64,000 nt of DNA, from NCBI GenBank assembly GCA_902729315.2, contig LR746265.1, positions 9,535,892-9,599,891 on the forward strand, read 5' to 3'. Within the stretch, counting starts at the first letter, position 1; each line of letters begins with the position of its first letter. Both the position numbers and the translations under genes were made by a program. This document shows, piece by piece, positions 46,311 through 57,039 of this stretch. Below the pieces are notes generated by a model. That model saw only the letters and a program-made list of their open reading frames with translations, did not search any database and had not been told where the DNA came from. The stretch is from Spirodela intermedia. Lineage: Eukaryota; Streptophyta; Magnoliopsida; Alismatales; Araceae.

Positions 46311-47690
46311 CCCTATTCTTAATTAGGACTACCTGTGGTATACGTCATAATATGTCCACGTCAATGGACACGCAGGTATATTCTCGGCATGTGAATTGAG
46401 TAACGTTCTTTTCAGCACAGATAAATGTGCAATTTGTAGAGGCAATTGGCCCTGTATGACCCTCTACTGGGGTTTGCCCCTGCCTGCCTCTCCACAGCAA
46501 TAATATCTGAATTTACTTCGCCAAATAACAAACTGGAAGATAAACCATCTAGAGTCTTTGAAGAATGGGTAGGAGGTTCCAGTGCCTCAAGGGTAGCTGT
46601 GCCTCGTCTTTATTTTATGTGCTGCTAAGATGATCAATGCGCCCAATATTCCATGCATTTTATATGAGTTTACCTATCTACATCCTTAATTGATCATCAT
46701 ATCAACTAAATTATGATAATATTCATAAACTCTATATGAATATTTTTTTGTTGTTTATAGATGTTTTTTGATTGACTATGCTTGACTTCTATGAAACTGA
46801 GTAATTTTTCTACTAATGAATACTCTCAGGTTCCATGTGTGCTGAATTTTACAAGAATGAAATGGAATTACTACCAGTGGAATAGAGCTCTCCATGGAGC
46901 CAGTTCTTCATTGGACCAGTAGGGACCAGCTCTTGTTATGGGATTCAAAAGATCAGTTTGAGGGATGTGGGCCATGTTTTGCCCCCATCCACTAACCCTT
47001 CCAATTTTCGTCTTAAAGAAGAGCACGGAGTTCAGGTCATGGGAGCTCTAAACAATTGAGAAAAACAAAAGGAAGAAATGGCATGGAAAAAAGTCGATAA
47101 AAGATAGGAGGGCATTCTAGTGATTATTATTCTTTTATTAATAATCTCTTCCTCTCTCTTTCCCGCCCTTATAGATGTATGGTTTTTTGAAGTGTTCACT
47201 TTATTTCTTTCCCTTTTTGCTGTGAAAAACGCCTGATCCTGGCGAAATATAAGGATCTAGGAAGAGGAATAAGTCTTAAGGGCTCAAAGGACGAACATCA
47301 GAACCCATTTTCTGCAGTTTCTTCTTGCTCTGTCTTCTTTTCCGCCCCCTCCAGGTGCAACATGTTTCGCTATGTTTTCGCTCACAACTTCCTTCTCTCT
47401 CCACCTTCTCCCGCAGCCTCCATCTCTTTCCGCTGTCTTCCGTTTGTTCGATCTGCGTGCCGCTGGTCTCTCTCCAGCTTCTCCCACAGCCCATAATTCC
47501 GTTTGTTCCATCGCAAGAAGCATCCGCTTGCTGCTGGTCGCTGTGTGTTCATAGCAGCTTGTCTCTCTCATCTGCCGACCACCACTGCCGTCTATCACCC
47601 AAGCCGCATGTTTGCTGAGTGCAGCCGCGTACCCATTCCCCGCCTCCACATATTTATTGACCATTGCCGCTGCTGGTGTGCACTTGTTGA
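46311..47690. other. Intergenic, nothing recognised
   Basis: No feature could be supported. A 126-codon minus-strand open frame at 47664-47284 lacks known motifs and is probably chance. Confidence 0.4.
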
Positions 47691-47694
47691 TGTG

Positions 47695-48032
47695 TTTAAA
47701 TACATACTATCTAATAATATCTATAACTAAAACTTAATAAAATACTAGCATAGAAGTAGGTCTCAAGTCGAACACAGGGAGATTGAGTAACTTCTCTTCA
47801 CAACTAATTTAATTTATATAGAAATTTATTTTAATATTTTCTTAATACTTAACAGAAAAAATAAAGAAAAAGAAAGGGAAGCGGAGAAAAGGAATGAGGG
47901 AAAGAGAGAGAAGACAGAGCTCTCCCGAATGAAAGAAAGGATGAGATCTCCTGTGAAAGGGATAGAAAGAGAGATCTACGTGAAAGGGATAGAAAGAGAG
48001 ATCTACGTGAAAGGGATCGAAAGGGATATAAA
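47695..48032 (+). repeat. Dispersed repeat, copy 2
   Basis: Parallel to 26745-27125 (shared TATCTAATAATAT, AACTTAATAA and TTTAATTTATATA blocks, then a GA-rich tail). Its end carries a 24-base direct repeat (GTGAAAGGGATAGAAAGAGA at about 47951, 47977 and a variant). It ends at the telomere-like motif and poly(T) of LINE copy 2. Confidence 0.6.
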
Positions 48033-48049
48033 TTTAGGGTTTAGGGTTT
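48033..48049 (+). repeat. Telomere-type repeat at the LINE copy 2 tail
   Basis: TTTAGGGTTTAGGGTTT, two and a half plant telomere units, followed by GGC and a 14-base T run (48053-48066), the poly(A) tail of the minus-strand LINE. Confidence 0.8.
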
Positions 48050-48115
48050 GGCTTTTTTTTTTTTTTGTTAAAGGTTTGATTATATTGATGTTGAGAAAAT
48101 GTTTATCCCAGAGCC

Positions 48116-51100
48116 TCATACGTGAGATCTAGGCGAGACAAGACATAGCTCTCTTAGGAAAGTGGTAAATGAATGACGATGTTGTAGACGCGATTGATGT
48201 TGATCATCTCGGTTGAGACTGTTGTGATATCCTCCCACCAATAATGCGAGGATAGCTTTGTGTTGGTGGTGCTGCGTACAGCAGGTGGTGTTCGGGCTTG
48301 GGGTTGGCCCAGTTGATCCACCACTGTTGAGGGGCGACAGGTGTGTTTGACGTATACGAAGTGCTGCCATGCCGATCTGCTCTAGGCGATATTGACCTGG
48401 AGCTTCGGCCGATATCTCTTGCCTAGAGGAGAATACAGAGCACAGGTGAGTGCATACTGTATGTGTAGCGAGCGCGTCTGCCGTCTTGTTCCCTTCACGT
48501 AACTGGTCTGTAATGGCGCTGATCCTTGCTCTATAACGCATGATGTCGGTCCAAGTACTTTGAAGCCAGCACGTAGAGGAACCTGCACGTAGCATCTGAA
48601 CAAGTACTCATGAGTCACATTTTGCTACGATATCATGGAGATTGAGTTCCTCACAGAGGATCATTCGGGGAGACTGCCTTTTCTGCAGTGTAAGTTTGAA
48701 TGTAATAATAATAAGAGAAGGCAAAGATAGTACTCCCCGTATGATTCTGTAGGATGCCTCCTCCTCCTGCAGGTGTAGGGTTCCCTCGGGCTCCTCTATC
48801 AACGTTCAACTTTAGGTTTCCAGTAGCAGCAGTTTTCATCGGACGACCCGAGTGGGGATCTCTATGCGCGTAGGCGTGCCTTGGACTCCTAGGTCCTAAG
48901 GGCCTCACAGATTCAGGCTGCGTATTTCACTGAAGGCGACACCAAAGGATGGGTACTTCACAGCCATTGTGTGAGTGTTTCATGATCTCTGGTGCGCGCA
49001 TCTGTTGACCTTGAAAACAAGAGAGATTTCACTCCTTCCATATGCCCCTAGAGCTTTGCGGCAAATGAAAGGTTCTATTGAAAATCTCTAGGGGTGTAAG
49101 AGTCAGAGAAGGATCAAATGTTAGGGTCTAATTCACTAAGAGTGGGTTCCAATATTTCGTAACAACAACACTATGAAAAAATAAGTGGCCCATAGTTTCC
49201 CTACTCGGAGTGGTGAGACAATAATGACACTTAGAACAGATGTTATGTCCTGTGATGGACATACGATCATCCATAGGAACTTTGCGGTGCGTCAATTTCC
49301 ACATAAAGATAGAGACTTGAGGTACAATAGTAGGGTGCCAAATGAGGTATCCCCAAAACTTTTTTCCAAAATGATTTCTAAAGTAAATCCAAGAAGAACT
49401 ACAAGAAAAATGCCCATCTAGGGTAAGAGTTCAGACGGGGTGATCATAACTAGGACTCAACTGTATCAACGAGGTCTCTGGTAGTAAATAAAATGAGAGT
49501 CCGTGCCTCTCGAGGAATACATTAGTATCTCCTTCGAGATACTGAGCCACCGTGAGACGAGGCTAGGATGGCATAAAGGAGGTAAAGGAGGCCAACGGAG
49601 TATCCGCAAGCCAAGTATCATACCAAGCACTGATATGCTTCGTCCCACTCGCTATCAGATTAAAGGCCTCATCTGCAACCATTGTCTTCTCCAATCTGTC
49701 CATCGCTTCCCTCCTTTTTTGTCAGTCAGTTGGTTAGCACAATCGCCGTATTTGGCTAGCACAAAGGTCCTTAGGCGTGATCTTTTTGTCCTCATCCACT
49801 ATATGAGTTTCTTCTGAAGCATGTCGAGGATATCCTTAGGGCATGCAATCCCTATGCCACCGTCGTCCATCAGTCGACAAGCTTTGTCCCAAGAAACTCG
49901 ACGTTAATGATGAGGCCTGTCGAGTTGACCATCCCATAAGAAGGAGGTGCAAATCCACCTCAGAGATCATAAGACGGTGTCCGGTACCGCATGTACCGTA
50001 AGTAGGTGCAAGGGCATAATGATGAGGACATGGCGTATCAACTGGATGCGACCACCTGAGGATAGAAGCTGAAGGGACTCAAAGTAATGAACCTGAGTGC
50101 ATCCGAGGAAGATGGGGCATCCAAGGTAATCAAAAGGTAGATGACCATGCGAGAACCCGGTTCGGTTCTGTATGCATCGTATGGTGCTAATGGTGGCAGA
50201 AGATGCCACCATGAAGCTACTCTTCGAGGCATTTACAAGGTTATCTGCGGCCTGCTCGTAGCTCGAGATGATAGTCATGAGTCCCCTAATGAACACTTCG
50301 CACCCATTAAGGAAAAGTATCGCATCATCATTAAGCAAAGAATATGATATGATTGGGCAACCCGTCTTTGAATTATTTGGTTAGATAATCTCATAAAGAC
50401 ATCTTAAACATATATGAAGAGAGTGGGTGATATGGGATCACCCTGTCGTAACCCTCACCTGGCCATGAAGAAAGGTGTGGAAGTACCATTCACCAATAGG
50501 GAGAAATGGTTCTCCCTAATGCATGCATCGACTACTCCAGTGAACTCGTCGGTTAATCCGAAGCGTCGAAGCACTTCGGTAAGGAAATTCCACTTGATCC
50601 TATCAAAAGCTTTTTCCATGTCTAGTTTGATGATGACGTTAAAACCACGGATGTCCTGGTCAAAGGATTTGTGCTAATTCGTGAACTATCATGATGTTAT
50701 CATGAATGTGCCGTATCTTAAAAAATCTACACTGCTCTAGAGATATGAGCCTATCAAGAAAAAAACTCAGTCGTACTGTAATGATCTTTGATACAACTTA
50801 ACAGCACACATTATAAAGACTGATGGGCCGAAAATCTCTAAAAAAAGTTGGATTGACGACTTTTGGTTTGAGTGCAATAAACGTGGCTTTTAAACTTTAT
50901 GGGAAGACTATGTGACGGAAGAATTCTTCGATGGCATCAACTAAATCTGTTCCAACGATGTCCCAACATCTTGAATAGAAATCTGCTGGAAAACCATCCG
51001 CTGAAAACACTCACTCGAACTTGTCTCGCCCAAGTGTCATCAGTCAATCGAGCCTGCAGTTGTCTCTCGACCGCAGCTAGCTCATTCTTCAACTCTTCTA

Positions 51101-51955
51101 CCTGGGTGTGGATATTCTCGTATACATGAGAGTTCCACCATTAAAGGTGCAGTCTGGGATTTCTCAATTTGTAACTGAGCTTATCCATAGGAGAGTCTGA
51201 GATATCTCTATGACAATGACTCTGCACGAAGCTTTGGAGGCCTTCGTGCTGAGTCCACATATTTTGAAACCTAAAAGGGGGTCTAGGGGTACTAGCTCTC
51301 GAGTCAGGAAGAATAAGGATGAGCATGTGATCTGACCTATAGCGAGTTAGTAGTGTGACTGATATGGGACGTTGCACTATTGCAATGTTATTAGCAAAGC
51401 AGCGATTGATGTGCTTATATATCCTTGCACCACGTTGAGACCTTCTTAAAAGTAGGAGGCTTGATGAGGGCCGCGTGAAAAATAAAATCATTGAATGTCT
51501 GCATGTGACGGGCCCGAGGGACCTATCCCCCTTGATGTTCAGTGATTCTACAACAAAGGAGAATAAATTAGTATAGGATAATTCCACGTATATCGTAATA
51601 GGTCTTCCCAAAAAGTCTCACGATCTTGGTGGCTATGTGAAGCATAAATGACCGAGAATATTTGCTCTTGGCCATAGCCTAGTACCTTTATCGTAACATG
51701 TTTTGGCCTTTCAAGTAGTAATTGAGGAGAATATGATCTCTTTTAGAACAACCAGATCTAGCTCGTAGGGTTAGAATGAAACTGATCCATGCCTAGGCGT
51801 CTAAGCAATGGGTGAATGTGATCTGATGGTATCATAGGTTCAATAAGCCGGACAAGGCTTCGTTGGTGCTTATTGATGAGTTCAATAATGTGGGACTGTG
51901 TTTCGAGCCTAACCTTCGACAGTTCCAAATAAGGCTAGGTATCATGAGTGGTGGT
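48116..51955 (-). pseudogene. LINE copy 2 ORF2 relic (EN-RT-RNase H)
   Basis: Recognisable pieces: endonuclease end with RYRSDHMLILILPDSRASTP (51330-51270); RT pieces including LNDDAILFLNGCE where copy 1 has LFADDAILFLNGG (50330-50300); HLPFDYLGCPIFLG (50150-50110); RNase H with LKLNVDRGARGNPTPAGGGG (48820-48760) and REGNKTADALATH (48500-48460). The FADD box is altered to NDD. Several frames are needed to follow it. Confidence 0.85.
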
Positions 51956-51959
51956 GGCT

Positions 51960-53943
51960 ATTGCCACGAGCCCTAGATCTTGTGACATATGGAGAGCGTC
52001 TTCATAAAGGCTTATCTACCATCTCTGTCTGGTATCCTCTCTGAAGGTCAATTCCCTAAATAGGGAGATCCAACGAGGACTCAGATCAAGAGTGTTCAGC
52101 ACTCGATGTAGAGCACCTGCTAGTGTCCTTCACTGAGGATAAAAGAGAGATTACTCGACGATTCGTTAAGCATTCTTCCCTGTTAGGGCTCTCATGCTGC
52201 CTCGAGCTCTCTAAGGGTGTGATCGATGGTTGATCTGGAGGTTGGGGTTGCAGGGAGGGAGAAAGAGAAAGAGAAGGTCTGATGATAGACAGAGTGTAGA
52301 GGGTCTAACAGATGAAGGGGAGCTAGTTGGTGACTGAGAGGTAGTAAGAGGTGAAGGTCCGATAGATGGAAAGGAGCTGGTTGAGGGTGAAGTAGTAGTA
52401 GGGCCCCCCCTGTTTGGGGGAGTGTCGTCAAACTTATGGGCTGATATTGTTCCCTATGATCGGAACAATGTCAGCCTCCTCGGTCAAGGTACCTATAGTT
52501 TCAAAAACATTCGATGTCTCAACTATCTTCCCCTTACCTGCTGATATGAGGGGTGTTTGGCCTACTACCATCTTCTTTCTCTTTCGGGTGGATGTGGATG
52601 CTCGAGAGATAAGATGTGACACCGATGTAAGTGGGGTTGTCCTACCAGGACCGGCTGAAGGGACACCAGTCTGGACCAAGAATGGTCGAGAGGGAGGACA
52701 CGAGCTCTGTATGGGAGGGCGGCTAGGTAGTCTTCCCTTCCTCAGTGATATAATCATGATACAACATAGGTGGTAGATAACTCACGGCAGACTCTGAAGA
52801 TGATGGGGTGGTTTTATGTCGACAAGTGTGGATGTTGTGTTCAAAAACTGTTCGGTGGGTACAAAAAATAGGTAGTCTTTCGTATATAACTATTTGAAAG
52901 ATTTTCTCATCCTCATTCTGCACAATGATCATGCGCTGAAACGGGGCCAAGAGGTCTATCTCTACACATACTCGTGCATAACCTGGGTGGTTAAATATTT
53001 TAATTCTCGGATCTAGGCGTATAAATGTACCGACTGTATTCGTCAAAGACTCAAGTGCCTTAGGCGTGAACAAATGTGCTGGTAGACTAGGAAAACGTAT
53101 CCAAACTCGAATGGAGTGCGGTTGTCTCCGTCGGAAAATACTATATGTCTGTGGGGTCTATCTATATGTATGCATAATGGTATCTTGGATCTCTCATATA
53201 GTCTTACTCCAGGCTTTCCGATAGTCAGCCTCAAGCTCAAAACGGATAAAGACGCTGCGATAATCACGGGCGCCGATGACTACTTTACCCTGAAAATGTC
53301 CAAGGGCCAAATAGATCTTATAAATATCATTTAGGTGGGGACGTTTTGTAGAGAAGCATCCTATCAATGAAAATTGGAAGGCCTCCGCCAATTGGGAGAC
53401 CTCCTTCGAGGAAAATGAGACTATTATCATTCCCCCTTTATCAGTGTAACCCCATGACGGTATTCTGTCATCATAAGTCGGGTGTAGCTTGCATCTCGGT
53501 GTATTCGTCAATGTAAGAGTGGGCTATTGTCCTACTAGTCCCTGGGCGCAAGACTTGGCTCTGGCCTGGGTGGACTATTATCATTTGATGCCTGAGCAGC
53601 TCTGGTTTTAGTGGTTTTGGCCTGTTCGTCTAGCTTGGGTGGGCTGTGCTTGAGTATGCTGGGCCAGCCCGGTCTGCGCTTGAGCGGCCTGGACCTGAGC
53701 GGTCTGGGGCTGAGCAGTCTGAGCCGGTGGGTCCTGGGTCGGTGCTGCCTGGGCGAGTGAGGCTTGGGCCGGCGTGTTCTGGGCTGGTGAGGCTTGGGCT
53801 GGCGTGGTCTGGGCCGGTTTAGTCTGGGCTGGTGCCTGGGTCCTAGTAGCCTTGGCCTTCAGACCCTTGGGCTGCACGGTCTTGGCCGGCAGGACTGTGC
53901 TCCATGCAACCTCGGCCGGCTGGGCCTGAGACGGAGTTGCCAT
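51960..53943 (-). pseudogene. LINE copy 2 ORF1 relic with Pro/Gln/Ala repeat N terminus
   Basis: The likely ATG at 53943 opens a low-complexity region of PAQ/TQA repeats (about 53860-53640; for example TPAQASPAQNTPAQASLAQ). Downstream in other frames are the DUF4283-like domain (FSTKRPHLNDIYKIYLALGH, 53360-53290; RDYRSVFIRFELEADYRKAW, 53265-53205), YARVCVEIDLLAPFQRM and a zinc knuckle whose third ligand is changed (CTHRTVFEHNIHTC, about 52850). In copy 1 this N-terminal part lies outside the window. Confidence 0.75.
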
Positions 53944-54261
53944 GGCCAGTATGGCTTCGGCTAGTGTGGCTTGCTCCGGCTCAGCCCTGGTTTCCGAAAC
54001 CTGGGCCAGCGTGCTGTGAGCCAGGTAAATCAGTAGATATTACCCCGAGAATATAACGTTCTGGAAAATACCTCTCAAGGGAGAAATCACAAGACCGAGA
54101 GCATCAATCAATCATTTTCCACGCTTGATGGCTCGAATGAAACAAGTTTCAGCACGAGCCGAGGTCAGATGAGAGAGATCTCGCTCTTTGAATGTGATGT
54201 TGATGAGAGAGAAGCTTCTGCGAGGAGAAAGAAAAAAGTTGAACAAATGATGTGTTGAAGG

Positions 54262-54690
54262 TTTTTTTTTTTTTTTTTTTTTTTTTGCAGAACTGTCCTA
54301 GGCCGAACGTCTCGGGATGTCACCTATTCTAGTACTTTACGCAGCCAAGCACTTTTTGGTGCCTCTCAGCACATTCTGTAGAGATAGATGCCACTAGTGC
54401 CTCTCGGCATGGTGGTGTAGGGTTGCCTCTTGGCAGGTTTTTTTTCAGAGCTGGGTGCCTCTTGGCTCGTTGTTGGTGAGATGGCTGCCACATGTGCCTC
54501 TCGGCATGGTGGCAGTGGTGCCTCTCGACACAGTCTTCGAAGGAGATTGCCTGTCGGTATGTTGTGAGGTGGATGCCACATGTGCATGCTTAATGCAGTG
54601 GTGCCTTTCAGCACATGCAGAGCAGGCCCCTCGATGCGCACGCTTAACTCCGCAGTTCGTATGGGGTCCGGTGCCAACTCTCCCACTTAG
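54262..54690 (-). mobile_element. 5S-derived retroelement unit A with poly(A) tail
   Basis: On the minus strand: a 5S rRNA 5'-domain piece (CGGACCCCAT...GAACTGCGGAGTTAAGCGTG, about 54672-54637), then a body of ~86-98 bp repeats with small hairpins, then a 5S 3'-domain piece (CTTGGCTGCGTAAAGTACTA with GGTGACATCCCGAGA, 54351-54308), a short tail and a poly(A) of 25 bases (54286-54262). It is the most diverged of the three units. Its A-tail meets the 5' end of LINE copy 2. Confidence 0.65.
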
Positions 54691-54694
54691 GTGG

Positions 54695-54807
54695 GTTGGG
54701 TTTAGGGTTTAGGGGTTTAGGGTCTAGGGTTTAGGGTTTAGGGTTTACGGTTTAGGGTTATAGGTTTAGGGTTTAGGGTTTAGGGTTTTAGGGTTTAGGG
54801 TTTAGGG
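54695..54807 (+). repeat. Interstitial telomeric repeat array (TTTAGGG)n
   Basis: About 15 TTTAGGG units with a few variants (TCTAGGG, TTTACGG, an inserted ATAG). It directly follows unit A and runs straight into the T run that is the poly(A) tail of truncated LINE copy 3. Confidence 0.92.
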
Positions 54808-55994
54808 TTTTTTTTTTTTTTTTTTTTTGAAATGAAGAAATTTGATTGAGTGCTATAAGTTTGACCTCTTTCTGAGGTTACATAAGTGGGATCTCATTCG
54901 CACAAGGGGCAAGGATGACATAGGGGATTAAAGACCTCTTTTGAAGAAGGGATGTGATAATACTGGAGATAGACTCCAGTGTGCTCATCATATTTGAAGA
55001 AGGCGGTTGATTTGCATTGGGCTGGAAGAGCTTTTGAGTTCATGAAGTTGGAAGATTCGCTCAACAGTAGTAGGACATGTAGACCTCCATGTTGTGCGCC
55101 ATGAGGTGTTCCTGTAAGACAAGAGTTTGCTGCAGTAAGTGATTCTAAGAAATAAATAAAATGATATAAAGCGGTGAGAAAAGAGTGGTTAGGGTAATGA
55201 GGAGGATAGAACTATGCTGGATCATGACAATAAGCCCAAATATGAACTTGCCTTCCTAGTGTTGCATGCGCCTAATCCCTCTAGCCAAGATCTTGTTAGT
55301 ACCATCAGTTGCCGTACTTCCTCTAACTAGGTACAGGACCTTTCACCCCACGAGAAATGACTTGGTCTCTTTTTCTAACTCTTTTCTTTTCTCTTATTCT
55401 CTCTCTCTTTTTTTGTTTTGTTTTTGAGGGCCTCTTCTTTTACCCTCCACTAATGCCCATTATTTGGTGTCTAGTGATTAGGAGAAGGGAAGTAGGTTGC
55501 CTCCCCTTTTTTTTTTTTTCTTATTTTTTTTAAGGGCCCTTTCCCTCACCCTCCACTAATTGTCTATGATGGGCAAGTGATTCCGGGAAAAGAAGTAGGC
55601 TGACTCTTTTTTTTTGTTTTGTTTTGGTTTTTTTTTTTTAAAGAGAGAGAAAGAGAGGGAGAGAGAAATAGAGAATCGAGAGATAGAGAGAGAGGAGAGA
55701 GGGTCAATCCTATGGATATAGATCCTTACTTTCTCATGGGTTCAAGCTGGCTGATGGTACTAATGAGATATTGAGAGAGGTGCTACGTTGTCGATTCACA
55801 GCTAGTTTGGCGGGTCTGATGTGCTATAGACCTATAGTTCAAAAGTGGGCAGATGCCAACATGTGCTGATAGTTCTGTGTCCTCATTGCTTGAGGGTGAT
55901 AGATAATAGATGTGAGGTAATTATGAAGAGAGTAATGATTGGAAGTAGTGTACTCGGGTGGATTACGATGTGCCTTGTTGTCCGTCTTGTGCTG
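54808..55994 (-). mobile_element. LINE copy 3: 5'-truncated, 3' UTR only
   Basis: From the T run (54808-54828, poly(A) on minus) to 55994 the sequence is nearly identical to 57040-58204, the 3' UTR of LINE copy 1, including the internal T-rich tracts. Homology ends abruptly after GTTGTCCG(T/G)(C/T)TTGTGCTG, 18 bases short of the ORF2 stop codon. The next bases are telomere-like ATAGGGTTTAAGG. Abrupt 5' truncation plus A-tail is the hallmark of target-primed LINE insertion. Confidence 0.88.
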
Positions 55995-56007
55995 ATAGGG
56001 TTTAAGG
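55995..56007 (+). repeat. Degenerate telomere-type motif between LINE 3 and unit B
   Basis: ATAGGGTTTAAGG joins the 5' truncation point of LINE copy 3 to the poly(T) of unit B. Confidence 0.6.
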
Positions 56008-56434
56008 TTTTTTTTTTGTTTTTTTTGGGATAACTGTCTTGGGCCGAACTTCTCGGGAGGTCACCCATCCCGGTACTTCACACGCCCAAGCACTTTGGTG
56101 CCTCTCAGGCACATTCTTGGGAGATAGATGCCACTTGCGCCTCTCGACATCGTGGCAGGGGTGCCTCTCGGCACATTCTTCAGAGTTGGGGGCATCTTGA
56201 CATGTTGAGATGGATGGCACATCTGTCTCTCGGCATGGTGGCAGGGGTGCCTCTCGGCACGTTCATGGCATGGTGACGGAGGGGTTCGTAACACATGCTG
56301 GGCAGCACGATCATGCAGCGGTGCCTTTCAGCACATGCACACATACCCAGGGAGGTCACCCATCCAGGGACTGACCCCACCCGAGCACGCTTAACTCTAG
56401 AGTTCTTATGGGATCCGGTGGCAACTCTCCCACT
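56008..56434 (-). mobile_element. 5S-derived retroelement unit B, with near-complete 5S head
   Basis: On the minus strand a head at about 56430-56345 reads as almost contiguous 5S rRNA: CCGGATCCCATAAGAACTC, GAGTTAAGCGTGCTCGGGT, then GGATGGGTGACCTCCCTGGG. This covers the internal promoter (box A, intermediate element, box C). Then follow two ~87-bp hairpin repeats, a second 5S 3'-domain (GTGCTTGGGCGTGTGAAGTA, CCGGGATGGGTGACCTCCCG, 56094-56055), GGGCCCAAGACAG-like tail, TTATCCC and an interrupted poly(A) (56026-56008). No open reading frame of interest is present; frames here only read the tandem repeats. Confidence 0.75.
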
Positions 56435-56462
56435 TAGGGGGTTTAGGGCTTAGGGCTTAGGG
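56435..56462 (+). repeat. Telomere-type repeats, CTTAGGG variant
   Basis: One TTTAGGG and three CTTAGGG-type units between unit B and the T-rich tail of unit C. Confidence 0.8.
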
Positions 56463-56467
56463 CTTTT

Positions 56468-56498
<31 letters not shown>

Positions 56499-56966
56499 TT
56501 GGGATAACTGTCTTGGGCCGAACTTCTCGGGAGGTCACCCATCGCGGTACTTCACATCCCCAAGCACTTTGGTGCCTCTCAGGCACATTCTTCGGAGATA
56601 GATGCCACATATGCCTCTCGGCATGGTGGCAGGGGTGCCTCTCGGCACATTGTTCGGAGCTGGGGCGTCTTGGCATGATGAGATGGATGCCACATATGCC
56701 TCTCGGCATGGTGGCAGGGGTGCCTCTCGGCACGTTCTTCGGAGCTGGGGGCTTCTTAGAATGGTGAGATGGTTGCCACATATGCCTCTCGGCATGGTGG
56801 CAGGGGTGTCTCTAGACACGTTTTTCGAAACTTGAAGCATCTTGGTATGGTGTTGGAGGGGTTCGTAACACGTGCTTGGTGGCACGATAATGCAGCGGCG
56901 CCTTTCAGCACATGCAGAGCACGCTTAACTCCGGAGTTCTTATGGGATCCGGTGGCAACTCTCCCA
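56463..56966 (-). mobile_element. 5S-derived retroelement unit C
   Basis: Minus-strand order: 5S 5'-domain (CACCGGATCCCATAAGAACT, CCGGAGTTAAGCGTGC, 56955-56918), about three hairpin repeats with an 85-86 base period (GCCACATATGCCTCTCGGCA on plus at about 56604, 56689 and 56775), 5S 3'-domain (GTGCTTGGGGATGTGAAGTA, CCGCGATGGGTGACCTCCCG), TTATCCC, and a poly(A) with a few G interruptions (56500-56464). It is close to unit B but lacks the contiguous 5S head. Possible pol III transcription from box A and box C is inferred. Confidence 0.75.
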
Positions 56967-57039
56967 CTTAGGGGGGTTAGGGCTTAGGGCTTAGGCCTTA
57001 GGGCTTAGGGTTTAGGGTTTAGGGCTTAGGGTTTAGGGC
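56967..57039 (+). repeat. Interstitial telomeric array, mixed TTTAGGG and CTTAGGG
   Basis: About ten units, with CTTAGGG and TTTAGGG interleaved, immediately followed by the T run that is the poly(A) tail of LINE copy 1. Confidence 0.9.

Larger units (their letters stand above)
48050..54260 (-). mobile_element. LINE copy 2: full-length but decayed
   Basis: Minus-strand order: 5' UTR (54260-53944), ORF1 relic, ORF2 relic, short 3' UTR and poly(A) (48066-48053). It is collinear with the intact LINE at 57-64 kb but carries many frameshifts, stops and small deletions, so it is older. Its 5' end touches the poly(A) of 5S-derived unit A. Its 3' UTR is short and unlike that of copy 1, suggesting a different subfamily. 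Confidence 0.85.

Noticed and set aside
47284-47664. 126-codon minus-strand open frame
   Set aside because: No recognisable motif, overlapping frames of similar length on the other strand, and relic surroundings.
56443-56885. Minus-strand open frames of 110-116 codons (MPRGTPATMPRG-type repeats)
   Set aside because: They are translations of the 86-bp hairpin repeats and 5S sequence; several frames give similar low-complexity peptides, and the RNA-structure signal is the better explanation.
54262-56966. Genuine 5S rRNA genes
   Set aside because: The 5S sequence is interrupted, carries many substitutions and is followed by poly(A), so these are derived repeats and not functional 5S genes.
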